Shown here in pieces: positions 42,001 through 57,000 of a stretch of DNA of 64,000 bases (positions are counted from its first letter, which is position 1; every line of letters begins with the position of its first letter). This stretch comes from Panopea generosa (lineage: Eukaryota > Mollusca > Bivalvia > Adapedonta > Hiatellidae). The position numbers and the translations under genes were made by a program. The notes beneath the pieces are model-generated. The model worked only from the letters and a program-made list of their open reading frames with translations. It was not told the DNA's origin and ran no database searches. The DNA lies in assembly GCA_029582155.1 (NCBI GenBank), contig CM055901.1:20811597-20875596 (forward strand). The letters are read 5' to 3'.

Positions 42001-45000
42001 AAAATGAGTTTTCCTCGTGATAAAAATTTCACCATAAAGACATATTTTTTTTGCAAGATAATATATTGTATTTGATTAATGAGAAGTCTCAAACCCAGTT
42101 TTTCCATGTTGATACAAATATCATGGGTCACATTTCTTTTTGAAATTGAAAATGAATTTGATGCTAACTGTGTCATTTGTTTATATAGCTTATTTTACTT
42201 GCCACCGATTTCCCATATGGGTGATGCCCCCCAGAAGAGTGTTATAGTCTCTTTAGGTTTGTGGGGGATAGTAGCAACCCATCGTATGTTTCATCTAGTT
42301 CTTTAGCACGCTCGGTGTATAGCCACCATCACATGGGCCCTGGATTTAAACTCCCATCCAAATGACTGTTAGTAATTTTAGGTAGCCAGTCCTAGGGATT
42401 GAACCCTCAACCATTAGACTAGAAGTCTTGTGCTCTACTGACTGAGCTAATGGGGCTGGCTTGTTAAACTGATTAAACCATGATGGTAAACGTTGTTTGT
42501 ACATTACATCTTACTATAGTGAGAACTGAAGACAACACTTATTTGGGGGAAAAAGTGATGTTTCCTTTATTAAAATCAACAGCAAAAAAGCATTAACAAA
42601 ATTTTCTGTTTCCAGTGGCTGGGTATGGCAGTTCCAATATGGCATTTTCTACAAAGGCCGTCTTATAAATTCACAAACTTGGACGTCGGTAGATATTACA
42701 AATCTCCAGAAGATGGTCATGACTGGTACCCCGGTGCATTTCCAGTCTCCGTCCAACCTTGACCTCGACTACCGTTACTACTTCCACCTGTATCTCAATA
42801 ACAAAGTGTCATGGTTCGATTACTGGAAGTTTGAACGTGCCATCAAACAGTATGTGATGAAAATGTACAAGGGTAAGTTTACAAAAACTGATGGAAAACA
42901 AAATTTTTATAAAGATTATAAAATATTCAAATAGTTTGTGATAAAGCTTGTGATGATAAACCTTCGAAATCTGTGATAAGACTGTGGTTGAAAAAATCAA
43001 ATTGTTGTGATAAGTGGTAAAATGGTCTGATAAAATTTGTGCGGTGAAAAGCATTTAAATAGATTGTGATAAAACATCGTAAAATTAAGTTAGCTTCTTT
43101 TTCATCTCCGTGCTGTTGCTTTCCCCCCTTTCTATAAATTGGTAACACTGTTTTCTGTCTTTCAGAATGTGATTCCTGTGTTGAGGTGCATGTGAAAAAT
43201 CAAGAACGGGTTGTCGACAAGGCAGGGTATTGTATCTTTAACTGTTATCTTTGCTGTATAAAAAAATATAGATTTTATAATGAAAATCAATATATTTCAC
43301 TTTGATTGCAATTTTCAGAAATTGTTAAGAAATGTGCATGTTATTTGCAGGTATATTCCCTGGAAATTAGTTCTATCTATCGTAATAAATGTGGTCAAGA
43401 TTGACAAGTTGATTATTGGGAAATTTACGCTTACAATTATTTTTACCATTTGTTAATTTTTTACTTCTTTCTTTTGATTCAGTTTTTTGCAAGTGTATAT
43501 TAATTTATCCTTTTTGAATCCCCTACTGGTTCCACCAGAGGGGACTATAGGTTTACTATCTGTCCGTCTGCCAATCCATCATGCATTTGTCCAGAAAGAT
43601 TACTCAAGCATCCAAGCTAGGTTTGTGAAACTTTGCACGTAGATAAAGAGGGCAATAAGGAGATAATGCTGGTCATTATTTTTTAATCAGACAAAAATTG
43701 TGGTTGCTGTGGCATTAAAATTTGTTAACCCATAGAGACTTATGTATTGCTTGCGATACTCCAGTGTCTTGTTATAGTCAGATCAGTCCTCTTTCTATTA
43801 TGTCCTAAACATATTTTACAACATTGCAGCCATTTCTACTGGCGTTTGGATGCCTTAGTAAAGATCAATGGAACAGTAGTGGACCCTGTCAGTGTGACGG
43901 CCATTGATTACAATCTCATGAAGGCCGAACTAAACTTCAATGGACCCCATGGGAAGTACGAACTGGCACATGACCTGTCACACAGTGGCGCCATCTCCTG
44001 GCAGTATTACGGATGGCTGTATACGAGGCAGTGGATTCCCTCATCACAGTACGACGATTTTGCAAGACTCCTAACACAGTTCTACAAACAGTCTTATCCA
44101 GGTTGGTAATTTTGTGTTTATTGAGGAGTTACATGATCTACCTAATAGAGGAACAGATTTGCTAGCCAAATAGTTCCTCCCTTGAAAAACAAGTATGGTA
44201 GAAATCCGCTAGCTAAATCTAACCACGGAAGTTTTGAGGCAGGGAAAGAATAGAAAATCATATGTTTATAGTTCATATTTATTGGTAATTTAGCTATACA
44301 AGACTTTTTTTTTTTTAAATATTCACTAATTCCTCTGGTTTTAACTTTCTGTCTTTCCATTCCCAGTAATGCAATTTGCGAGGGGTGATATTAAATAAGG
44401 CACAGGGTTTGTTCAACTGATAGCATTTTCTACGCATAACTCCAATACCATTCTAGATATTTTCAGGAAAGTTTGTTCACATGTCCTCCTAGTTGTCTCG
44501 TCAAGTGCCATTCTTTCATTTTGAAATATTAAGGAGTGCGTTTTCTTGTTATTATTGAGAGATAACGCAAATTGAGAAGGTAATTTTCTTCAACGATTGT
44601 TTTAATTTAGTAAACATATTTTACAAGTTTTGATCATATTGATATAAATTTGAGTCATGTTGTTTCTTATTGTTTTCATCGATATTGTCACTGCCCTTTA
44701 TTATTCTCCGATCTTTACGAATTCAGGTTCCAAGGTAGAAGTGGGAGTGCTTCCAGAAAGAAGATATCTCACCACTGGAGGGTAAGCGAATAACATATTT
44801 CACGTTCAAATTTCATTTGTAAAGGTCAGGCCTGGTTAAATGAGTCTGTAGCGCATCTGACTATCAATCCAGGGGTCATGAGTTCAAAACCCTGCCGGCC
44901 TACAGTCTCTGTAATGATTGTAATTATAAGAAATTGCGTGTCATTAGCATTTGTTTATTATCACTAACACGAGATCACTAACCACTGAAATGAGATATTA

Positions 45001-48000
45001 TGGGAGGAAGTTGACAAGCTACTTGCAGGAGGATGATGATTCTTCTTGGATTCAGTTTTCCTTCACGAAAAACACAGGGTGCTTTATTTGTAATCTGTAT
45101 CGTGTTAAAAATGGCATTATTCCACATTCAAATGTTATTTTTAATTATATAGGTGACATATACTCGGTGGATGGGTGGGGATGGTGGGGGGGGGGGGGGG
45201 GGGGGGTGTACATTTTTTTAGCATTCTCTTATAAAGTAAAACAGTTTGGCCGTGTATTTTTCTGCAGGATTATTATTGTCAATTATTAATTGATCTGATT
45301 GATTATAATCGTGCATATGTTGATATTGAACACTTATCCCCTATTTTGTAGGTCATGGTTGTGGCGTCTGCCATACTATGTGAAGGTGAATGGTAGACTG
45401 ATCCACCCACTGTTACTGATTAAATTGAACTGGTCCAAATTTGCCGGTTCCCTCAATGTGACATCTCAGCAAGGTACCAGGTATGAGATATCGACTGACG
45501 TGACAGCTGTAGAATCCAGCACGCTACTGAATGTATATCTACATCGCAAGTTGTCCACATCAAGATACAGTAGACTGGAGGTTGCTCTCAAAAATACTTT
45601 GGTTAAACAGCACACAGGTAACTTTAAATTTATTTTACAAATTTGGTTTAATTTAAATCTTGGAGTACATTTTCTCACCTACTGGATGAGGACATTCTAG
45701 TCTATCCCAGAACCTCATATCTCCTGAATCAGATCTATTAACCCCTAATGAAAAAGCAGGGAATTCCATGCCTGTCCCACAATTCATAGCAATTGAAAAC
45801 TTACTAAACTGTGACATTCAACCTTTCCCCTGAAGCAACTGACCAATCAACGTGCGCAATTGTGGCTTTCCCGACATTGCTACTTAATGGATCCTGAGAA
45901 TCGTGAAAGTTGGATTATATACATAGAGCAATTTTGCCCTAATGTGTTGATATATAGGTTCACTCAACAATTAACTCTTTACTCCATATGCATTTTAACT
46001 TGATTCTTCCAAATTCAAAAGCCACACAAAGTCAATTTCCATGAAAAGAAACATTTTACCTATTTATTTTGATAGAGTAGAAAACAGTGCAGAACCTGTT
46101 CTGATTGCTCATCAGAGTAATTAGAACTGGTTCTACACTGTTTTCATAAGCCTTCTATATTAGAGGTGTTCAAAGGTGTCCATATGAAGTAAAGGGTTAA
46201 AATAGATATATTTGAATGGCTATTTTGCAGCTTTTTCCCTCACATTTATAAATTGGGAGGTCATATGTCCCCTATATGGCACAGATTGGAGAATTTTAAG
46301 GGTCATATGATTAGATAGTGCGACAAAAATGGAATATTCTAGGATCAGGGAAAAATGTGTTTTTGTTTAAATATTGGATGTGTTAATACTTTTTTAAATG
46401 GCAAGTGAAAAAAACATTTCTTATATAACGGGTATGAATGTGATCTGACCACATAATCTTTATGTATGACAGATCTTTCTCTTTCAGTTGAATATTGTCT
46501 GCCATCATCATGAATATTGTCTGCCATCATCATCAATAACATCCCCGACCCTATCTCTGTCTGTGAAAACTAGATATAGTCCGAGACCCAGTCTATGACA
46601 TTTTTAACTAAACTACATTTCCTGATTATTTCTTTGACTTTATTTCGAAACGGAACAACTTGAGCAAGGTGTTGGGAGAAATTTACGCAGTTTCTTTGCT
46701 GAAACTGAATAAAAATTATGATTAAATGACATGAATTTCGAAAATTAAACTTGATGTTTATATATACAGATTATAAGAATTGAATTCAGACTACGTATGT
46801 AATTTTTTAATTTCTCCAGTCCAAAGGACTATAATTATGAAATGTTTTTGGCACAACTATCTTACTTGTGCTACTTTTAGAAGAGTGTTATGGTGTAGTT
46901 ACATATATATATATATAAACTAAATAAAGGAACAAGTGCTGTGTTTGTTTGTAATTAGTTGCCGATGTTATTAATCAATAATTATATCTTGCCTTTCTAG
47001 AATTAGGCGCATCTGATGTAAAGGTAACAATAAAAGGCCAGGAAGAAACTGTAGACAAATACGGGTAAGACATTATCTCTTGTCTTGTGTTCTACTGTAA
47101 GAACCTTTTATGGGTTTTAGATTCAGATAAAAATCTTTGTCTCGACTTATTTTGTGGTAAAACATATAGCAGGGAATGCGGGTGGGTGGCATTTGTGTTC
47201 TATGAACACATTTTTAATTTCTTCACTGTGGTGTATATGTTCTGATATTGTATTAACAAAGAAACTTCGCCAAAATGCAGTTAAGCGTTAAACAAAAACT
47301 TTCGTAAACTATTGGCCTCTTTCTTTTTTATGTTTGATTTAAAATAAGACATAAAAAGACCAAGAGGCCATTAATCTGGTTTTAATAAAAAGATAGATGA
47401 CTCATAAACTCAAATTGTACGTTGTATATCCGTGAGTCTGAGCCTGGTTGTCTAGTGTCTACACACAGCATCTGCCTTCCAGAAAAAAAAGTATCTAGAT
47501 TTCTAAAACTTTGCATGTGATAGAGGGCAATAAGGAGATAATGCAGGTCATTTTATTTCTTCAGTCTGACAAAAATTGTTGTTGCTACCTGTTAAATGGT
47601 ATGGGAATTATGTTTTGCTGGCAATACTCCAGTGTTTTGTTTTGGCAAATTGATCAAGAAGTCTTGTTGTTTGGTGTCGTTATTGGGAGTAGGGGCTCGC
47701 TTCACTAAAGTTCGTATTTCTGAAGGTTTTCGTATGAAAACAATTTTGAGATCTAGGATCGTTTCAACTGCGCAGTATTTTTGCAAATTTTAATAAGTAT
47801 TCTATTTACAAGGCTAACTAAAGTTAGTTAAATGATGTAAGCAAAATACAACATGAATTCTTACGTAACTTTGAATGTTACACTAAGAAGTTAGTTATAA
47901 AACCTAACAAACTTCAGTGAAATGACCCACAGGTCTCTGTAAGTTTCATCTTTTTGTTACAGGCACTCTGCATGGCGTGTCCTGTTCTCCGTGAGTGTGA

Positions 48001-51000
48001 ATGGAACTGTAATGGACAACCTAAGCGTGTCTGGACTGAACCTTACGCAGCTTAAAACGGAACTGGCTGCCGGTTCTACAAAATCGAACATTGAGGTAAG
48101 TTGAGTTTTCTTACGCTGATATTGTTCCATTATTCTTTTAGTTTAGTAGCTTAGTTTATACTTATTCATTTTATCTTGATTGCGGTGAAAGTTCAGAGCT
48201 TATATTTACCTCTCTTATGTTCACTGGTAGAACCAGTACATAGTGTTGTTTAATGAGAGGCATCAACAGAGCAGGGGATCGAATCTGCATTAACCTGTGG
48301 TGTGAGCGGCCAATACTTTTCATTACACTACCAACCCACTTATTCTTATTATTGTTGATATCATTTATGATAGCTTCACCATCAATAAACACATTCTAAA
48401 TAGTTTGTAGCAAAACCTGCATATTAAAAATGAACATATATTGTATGAAATTTATCTTGAATTAATTTGTTTTTGTCTTTGACATTGACATTGTGGTAGA
48501 TAAATACAAGCTGGTTTTGATGAGGTGGTCGTCTGTTTACTTTGCATGTTTTTTATGGTTACACCCCATCCAACTCATATTAAAATGAACACAATCAAAG
48601 CAAATTAACCTATATTAAGCCTCAACCTGTCTTGAAAGGTCATATTTGCTCCTTCTCTTGACAGGATGCTGAAAAAGGTTTGAATACTGGACTGTGTTCT
48701 GAACATTTACTAACATTATCAAGTTTGTTTTCCTGGATACTGACTCACCTTATAAACATGCATTATATGATACATTTGGAGTACCAGTCAGACAGTTATA
48801 TTGAATGTTTAACGATGCTGGAAACAACCTAGAATTTACTCAAGTACAGTGCAGTTAAGAATGGATGCATGCTAAGCAGGGTGTGCTTGAGTACTGGTAA
48901 ACCTTCCAGGATCCGAGGAAACAGTGCTTAGTTTAACTGATCATCTGTTAACCCATGGTGGCATGACAATTATGTTAGATATTCAGTCAGTCAATCAACG
49001 GAAGCATTAAAACCAGTTCACATTTTCCAAGGACAGTTTCTCCTTGGGAGACACTTTAGACATCATATGTTCAGATTCGGTCCATCAATTCAGTTTACTT
49101 ATGTTTATTTCATAACATTTTCTAGGTATAGACATACATATTATTTTTGTAATGTAACTTCTTCTTTATAGCTATCTATATGCCAATAAGTCAGATAAAC
49201 TTGAAATCAACATTAAATGGAATTTAGCTCCAATTTCCACGGTATCAATTCTGTTTAACCAATAATTTGGATGAACCCTTACTCCATATATACGCGTTTT
49301 TCCCCCACCAATCACAGAAGGCCTTTGAAAACAGTGCAGAAAGAGTACAGATTACTCGTAACAAGCAATCTGAACACTTCCTGCCCTGTTTTCCATTCTG
49401 ACAGTTAATATAAAAATTATTTACCCTATAATTCGAAAGCTTTCTATATTAGAGGTGTCCAAAGGCGTCTATATAAGAGGTGTCCAAAGGCGTCTATATG
49501 AAGTAAAGGGTTAATCAACATGAGCATATGCTTTGTTGGTATGATTTTCTTGATAATTGATAAATGAGACATGTTGCTAGATTGGATGTATTATTAATAT
49601 AAACATAAGGCGTGAACTTTTATGTAGTTAGAAAGTTTACATGAGCCCCGTTATGGTTCCCTTCCTTCACACATGGTACATGTAAGTTGAATGTTCAACA
49701 AATAAAATGCATTCTCTGAATAAATATGATTAAGAAATGTTTGTTACAGACTTACTAGATGCCAACTTTTCAATACTGATCTCTTGTTTACAGATCAGCA
49801 GTCTCGACACATCCAAGCTGTTCTCAAGCAGTCAGATGATGTCCTTTTACACAGACAAATATGTTGCTCTGTCAGACGTACAAACCCTGGAGGAGAAACT
49901 GGAGGACATGTGGAGAACTAGCCTCGGTCAGTCTGATGTCAATGTGCAACTCGTTAGACAGAAGGAATATACTGGAGATAACGGGTAAGTACTTACTTAT
50001 CCCATAATGCACAACAAGGCAGTGATGAAGTGGGTAACGAGTTTTTACTTATTTTTAATATTATTTATTTTACTTTGATTGCGAAACAAGTTTTTACAAA
50101 TTATACAAGTCATGCTCGAAGTCTTCCTGGTTAGAACAATTACCAAGCATATGTGGAAAAATTGTCTTGCTCAAGGACCCCACACTTAGCCATGGGGGAG
50201 GATCGAACCCACACACAACCCTCCAATCCTGTATTCTGTGCTGTACGACTGGACCACACGCTGCACTAATTGTTGCCATAACCCAAAGAGGGACAGTTGT
50301 GCTGTGAGTAGTGAGTTGCTCGCACAAACTATAGGTCGTGGGTTCAATCACAGTCTTGATTCAATGGCTTTTAAGCTGCAAAAGGTTAAAAAAAAAGTAC
50401 AGGTGGTTCTTCTCAGGATATGTACCCGAAACCGATCTATGTATGCTCTGGGTGTACTTTGCCATTCATTCTAAATTTTTTATTTCAAATCGATAACTTC
50501 TAAAGTGATCTTTAAAATATTGATCAATATATTGATAATTGTCAACATCGGTCGATTTTGCATGAGTTATGGCCCATTTTCAACTTAATTTTTGTTAAAA
50601 AAATATTAGTTTCCGATCAATAGCAGTGGTGTTCATGTTGACAGACACATTTCAAGTTTGAATGAACGTGATTGTAAGATCTGCTTGATTAGCAAAGAAA
50701 AATAGAGTCTGTATGTCTAAGTGAAATCAAACAATATAAATATCAGTGTAGGTGTCAATCAGCAGCTACTTACATGAGAATAGGTTTTAATATTACTGCA
50801 AATTTCAACACACAAAAAGTTATATGATCGCTAATGGCATTCAATTGAGTAGATGGAGGAAAGCTTTAGAATGAATCTGATTAACTAATAAATAGTCAAT
50901 ATGTATAGATAATTAATTACCAAATATAACACAGTTTGGGGGTAACCATCTTTTAAACATCAAAAGCAATGATATTGTGTTAAGTTCTGAAAGTGTACGG

Positions 51001-54000
51001 TATTTGACATTGTTGCACTTTCTTTTCTATGACAGTGACAGTGCATGGCGATTTCAGTACGTGTTGTCAGTGAATGGTTCAGTTGTACCTGCTGCACAGC
51101 TTATGAAGCCTGACCATGACCTTTTGTCAGGGGTCATTTCTAAGGTCACTGGCAGTGGAGGTCGCCGATACAGTGTGATCAAGGATGCGTCCAGTTTCCG
51201 AGATTATGAAGAGCATTATTCTGTTGTGGTTGGAAACAAAGTAACGACCGCTGGCGTGAAAACATTTGAACAAAAACTGCTGTTGGCATGGCAACAACTT
51301 AAACCAGGTAATTACTATTTAATTGTGGTGTTGTTCTGGGTTTCAGTCCAGCTGCAAGTTGAACATAGCCATATTAAATAAAGTGTATTTTGTACATTTT
51401 GAAACTGATCAGGCTTCTGTTTCATAAACATGTTTAAGTATATTCAGTTAAACCTGTATAAGCAGTCGCCCACATTAAGCAGCCACTTGTCTTAAACAGA
51501 CACCTTTGCTATTTCCTGTTCATACGCTTTTAGAGTATATTAACCTGTATTAAGCAACAACCAGTCTGAAAAGGCCACTTTTGTTCCTTCCCTTTACTTT
51601 GACTACTCAAATAATTAAAAACATAAATCTTAGAAAAGGAGTAAGATGATCATGCTTTTTGACTGGTTATAGTAAAAATGTATATGTTTTTTTTATGTTG
51701 ATTATATAATAATACATTACCAGTCAAAATTTAGTTAAAATTTTTAAATATTTAACCTTTTACTCCATAGACACGTGTTTTCCTACAACAATCACAGAAA
51801 GCCTTTGAAAACAGTGCAGGAAGAGATCAGATTGCTCTTAACGAGCAATCTGAACACTTCCTGCACTGTTTTTTTCACTCTGTCAGTTAATATAAACATA
51901 TTTCACCCATTGCTGATACGAAATGAATTAATGCTTTCAGTATATAACAATAGCATCATGTTATACAGAGATATTTTAACTGCAGTTCGTCACTATCAAT
52001 GACATTGTAAGGTAAAGTAACATATTTGTAGAAACATCATCATTATAGTCCGGATAGTAAATAATTACACAGATTACATACTGTAAAATCCTTATTGAAC
52101 ACCCCTCCCAAACCCGATATTTTTTTTTCAAACAATATCAATATCAAAACTTACCAACATATCCTGGCTCCTGTTTCACAAACATAGATTTAAATACTAA
52201 AAAACACACTAAAATCTAAGAAAAGCAGTCAGTTGATCATGATTTTAGACTGGTTCCAGTAAAACTGCATATTGTTTCATTGATATTGATTATGTAATAG
52301 ATAAATAACCAGTCAAAACACCCCGAGGAACATTTCATAGGGATTTTACTGTACAACATGATTGTTGATGCTGTTGATATGAATGAGTGTGTCTATATTG
52401 CAGATTGGACAGATGTTAAAGTAAAAGTTGTAGAGCAAGAAGAGGTTGTTAATAAATATGGGTGAGAACTTTGTTTTATTGTCAATGTGCCTGTTGTTAC
52501 CTTACCTCCACTTATATATACTATTTGCTTTCCTCGAGGTCGCATATTCTTTGGTATTGAGATAAGTAGTTTGAAAAGACAAAATCATTCAGAAAGACAA
52601 TCAGGTTGAGAGAAAAAATGAGGGTAAACGTATGAATGAGTTGAGAGAAATGTATGAAAAAATGGAAGGGAGTGTATGAGTTTAAGATAATTACAATGAA
52701 TGGTTTAGAAGTTGTAGATTTATTGATTTTAGATGAACAATTCTGACTTAAGAAGAGTTAAAGATCGTTGATGGGAATAGTTTGTGTCAAACAGTTTAGA
52801 GATTTTGTTTGAGAAAAACTGAGATAGTTAAGTTTGAGATAAATCTTGTAGTTCAGAAATAATATTTAAACTATTCTCACATGAATATAATTAAAGACCA
52901 ATAGAGATGAGATAAAAAAAAGATAATTTGGACAATAAAGACTTTTGATTTTCAGAGTTTATAAATATCTTCTTTTTTTTAATGGGGTTTAACACCATTT
53001 TCAACACATTTCTACTAATATATGGCATATCTAGTTTTATTGTAGGAGGAAGACTTTAAAATGAATCTAAACAGAGCCATTGTCTTTCCACAAGTAGCTG
53101 GCAAACCTTCTCATATAAAGTTTTTGGACCAAGCAGGAATCAAACCTATAACCTCAGCAGTGAGATATAAGTGATCTTGAGACAGCGTTTTAGACCACAT
53201 AACCACGGAGGACAGTCCCTTTATCATAGATTAAGATACATTTAGTTTGTATGTGAATAGCTTTAAAGATGACCTTTGATGAACATAACTTGCTTTATTA
53301 AAAAGTTTTTTGTTTTTTTTATTTTAGCAAATCATCATGGGAACTTGTATATTTTGTAAGTCATAACAGCAGCTCTGTAGATTCTCGAGAAGAATTTGGT
53401 ATCAATATAACATCCATTGGGTCAATCCAGGGACCTCGGGGTACATACAAGCTCCAGGGTTCAGTGGCTTCTGACTATGCCAGATACGACAAGCAAGCCT
53501 TCTACATAGCCCTTGATCACAAAATTGACTTGGAATCACAGCACAAACTGGAACAGGCCATCAAGACTGAGATAGAAAACACCCACAAAGGTATAGTAAT
53601 GCTCACTGTATTGTAACATTTGGAGGAAAAATCTATAAAGGTACATTTAACACTCACAACATTGAGTGTATGGTAAATTTAGGCTTTTTCATTGTTCAAC
53701 AAATGCAAAAATAGTTTCGGCACAGCAGTGGATAGAGTGTTGGCTGCTCATGCTAGAGGTTGCTAGTTTAATCCCTATATCAATCCAATGACCTCTAAAA
53801 AATCACTCAGTATTGGTTCTAGCCAGGAAGTTGACATGAGAATGATTCATATTGAATCTGAAGTTTCTTTGCATTTAATATAAATAAATATTAACTAAAA
53901 AAAAGTTTTGGATTGGAGAAAAATTGTAATATTTTGTCACAGTCAGGAGTAATCTATGCCATTTGCTGCAGCTTGATATTGATTTTAAGTACTGAATAGA

Positions 54001-57000
54001 AAACATATAAGCTGTATCTGATGACAATATATTTAACATATTTATCAGATTTGCAAGGCAGCATCAGCATAGAGTTTAACCGATTTGAGGAGTATTACGA
54101 CCAGAATGGAACCACGGGCTGGAAGACTGTATATTTTGTGAAGCACAATGACCAGTATGTACCCACATCAGGGTTAAAAGCCCTCAATAAGACAAGTTTG
54201 GCTGCCAGATTAACATTTAGAGGTAAGGTGAAGCTATCGTCAAATGGATTGTCTGAAATATGAAAAAACAAATAAGTACAAAGTATTATCCACTGACTAT
54301 GTTCTGCACAGAAGAATAACTTGTGTATACCTCATGTTCAATAGTACAATAAATGTTTAGTGCTTAGATTTTCATCTTGAGCTCTGAAAATTGTCACAAA
54401 AGCTAAAAAAATAATAAAAGCAAGGCACTAGTGCAGAGGAGAGGATAGGATGTTGGCTTCTTACACAGGAGGTCATGGGTTTGATCCAAGGCTGGACAAA
54501 ACTCACTACTAGTTCATTCAGGAAAAGGACTTGAGAGCGCTTTCATATAAACTTAGAGCTTACTTCGAAATCAAGCTAAAATATATTGGTATAAACTATA
54601 TGCTCCAAAAGACTATTGTTACTGAAAAATATGCATACAATTAAGAAAAATCTCCTCTGTAAGTGTTAAATAAACATTTCAAGTCAGTGTTGTGTTTGGG
54701 CTGCTTAGGCCCTCAGTTCTTTAGTTAAATAACTATTCTTGTAGCTTGATATCCTCACTTTAAGCAGTAGTTATTAAGGCTGACTCATCTTTTGTCTGTA
54801 CCAGGATTCCACAATGAGAAGTATAGTCTGATAGACATGACAGGAAGGACAGTGGCCAGCTACAGGGACAGCTTCCATATTTTGTTGTCCAGCAAAGTCT
54901 CACCGCTAGCAATGGTAGCAGCTGAGAGCTACATCAAGAGAAGTTGGGAACATACTTCAGCAGGTATATTATCTCCCTTACCTGTCATTGTAGTGTTTGT
55001 TACTTCCTTTTGCCATGCTTCAGTATATTTTTTTCTTGCATACTGGATAAGGATATCTGCCAATTTACCAGTGCAAGGTGGTTATTTCTCCCTATTTTGC
55101 TCCTAGAAGAAAAAGGTTTTCCTATGAAATGCGACATTTTTTTCTTATGAGCTGACGAAAGTTTGGGACATAATCTTATATAGAGGAGCTTACATGAGAG
55201 CTTGTTTATTATTGGATTTGAACAAGTTGGTAAAAATATATTATGTGAGGCTCTACTGAGCATCAAATCAGTTTTGCTCTACATTTACCATTTATTTTTC
55301 AGTTTTTGTCTACACAAGCCAAAATCACACATATTTGTTTCTGTCACTCAGTATGAGGTAAAGTCACAAAGTGACATCATTTTACCAAGATGAAGTGATG
55401 CCAGTTATCTGTTCTGGCAAGTTGGAGAGTGGCTTAGCATTTTATGCATGAGGGCCGAGATGTATGAAAAACGTCAAGTGATGATTCGCTGATAGTACAC
55501 TAAATTAAATATATAAATTTGTTGTGAGTTTACACTACTGCACCGCAGATTATGAGATGAATATTTTTATTTTTTCACACCTATGATAATATTTTACAAT
55601 TTGGTTTTGTTGTAGGTAACAGTAAAAAGAGACATTCCCTAATTATTGCTTTTTAGCTCGCCGGGACAAACTCCAAGGAGAGCTATTGTCATGACCCTCG
55701 CAGCGTCAGCGGCGTCGTAGTCTGTAGACACCTAGGTTAAACTTTTGCCTTTAGGTTTCAGATATCTATGCAACCACTCGTTAGATGTGACTGAAACTTC
55801 GCATGTGTGTTCACCATAATCATTTGAAAACATACAGAGATAAGAACCATAACCCTTGATTGCATTTCGTTCAAGTTATAGCCCTTTTTGGACTTAGACA
55901 CCCAGATTAAGCTTTTGCGTTTAATTGCGTTTAAGTTTAAGATATATATGGAACCACTAATTGGATATAAATGAAACTTCAAATGTGTGTTCACCATCAT
56001 CAGTGGAACACACACACAGACATTAAATCATAACTCTTGGTGTCAATTTGGCAGAGCTATGGCCCTTTTTCGACTTAATTTTTCAGGTTAAAGATTTTTT
56101 TCAGGCAAAATATCTATGCAACCACTCATTGGATGTGAATAAAACATATGTGTTTACGTCATCAATGGAACACACAGAGACAAGAACCATAACTCTGGGT
56201 TGCATTTTAGCACAGTTATGGCCCTTTTTTTACTTAATTTTTCAGGTTAAAGTTTTTTATCAGGTAAAATATCTATGCAACCACTCATTGGATGTGAATA
56301 AAACTTCCCATGTTTGTTAACCATCATCAATGGAGCGCACAGAGACAAGAACCTTAACTCGTTGCATTTTGGCAGAGTTATCGCCCTTTTGGACTTAATT
56401 TTTCATCTGTAGACATTCAGGTTAAACTTTTGCGTTTAGTTGCGTTTAAGTTTTGGGGTTTCCAATCTCAATCTTTGCATGAGTGGTGAGTTTTTTCCCA
56501 TTGGCGAGCTTTATTGTCGTCTGACAACTCTTGTTCATTGTATTTCCATGTCTTATTTCAGAATACAAAGCTTGTAACTGTACATCTGTACGTATATCTG
56601 GTGTGGAGGAGGTAGTTGACATGGAGGGGTAAGTTAAATGGAGACCTGTGTCGTTCATGAGTGCATTGGCATCTATAATGTGTTTCTGTTTTTAATCAAT
56701 CAATGTGGATTAAATTAATGAGAATCCGTCTATATCTGTATATGTTAATGAATATAATTAAATGACGGTGCTTTAAACAAACTTCCTTTCCCAGAATTGC
56801 ATAACTTTTTCAACATTTACAAAAGTAAAAAAAATCTTTGCATTTATATAATAAAAGTGATAGTTGTTGCGTTACAATCGTTTAATAAGTAGTGAAAATT
56901 ATTTTCTCTTTTTCTGTTTGTTTTATTTCGAGGAAATATTTTCATTCAACTTTGACTTTGTTAGTATCATTGCATCTATGGTGATGTTATTTTAGCACTA

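Noticed and set aside
47592-47793. Overlapping short frames on both strands
   Set aside because: They lie over a repeat fragment and hairpin MITE in the R11 linker-body intron.
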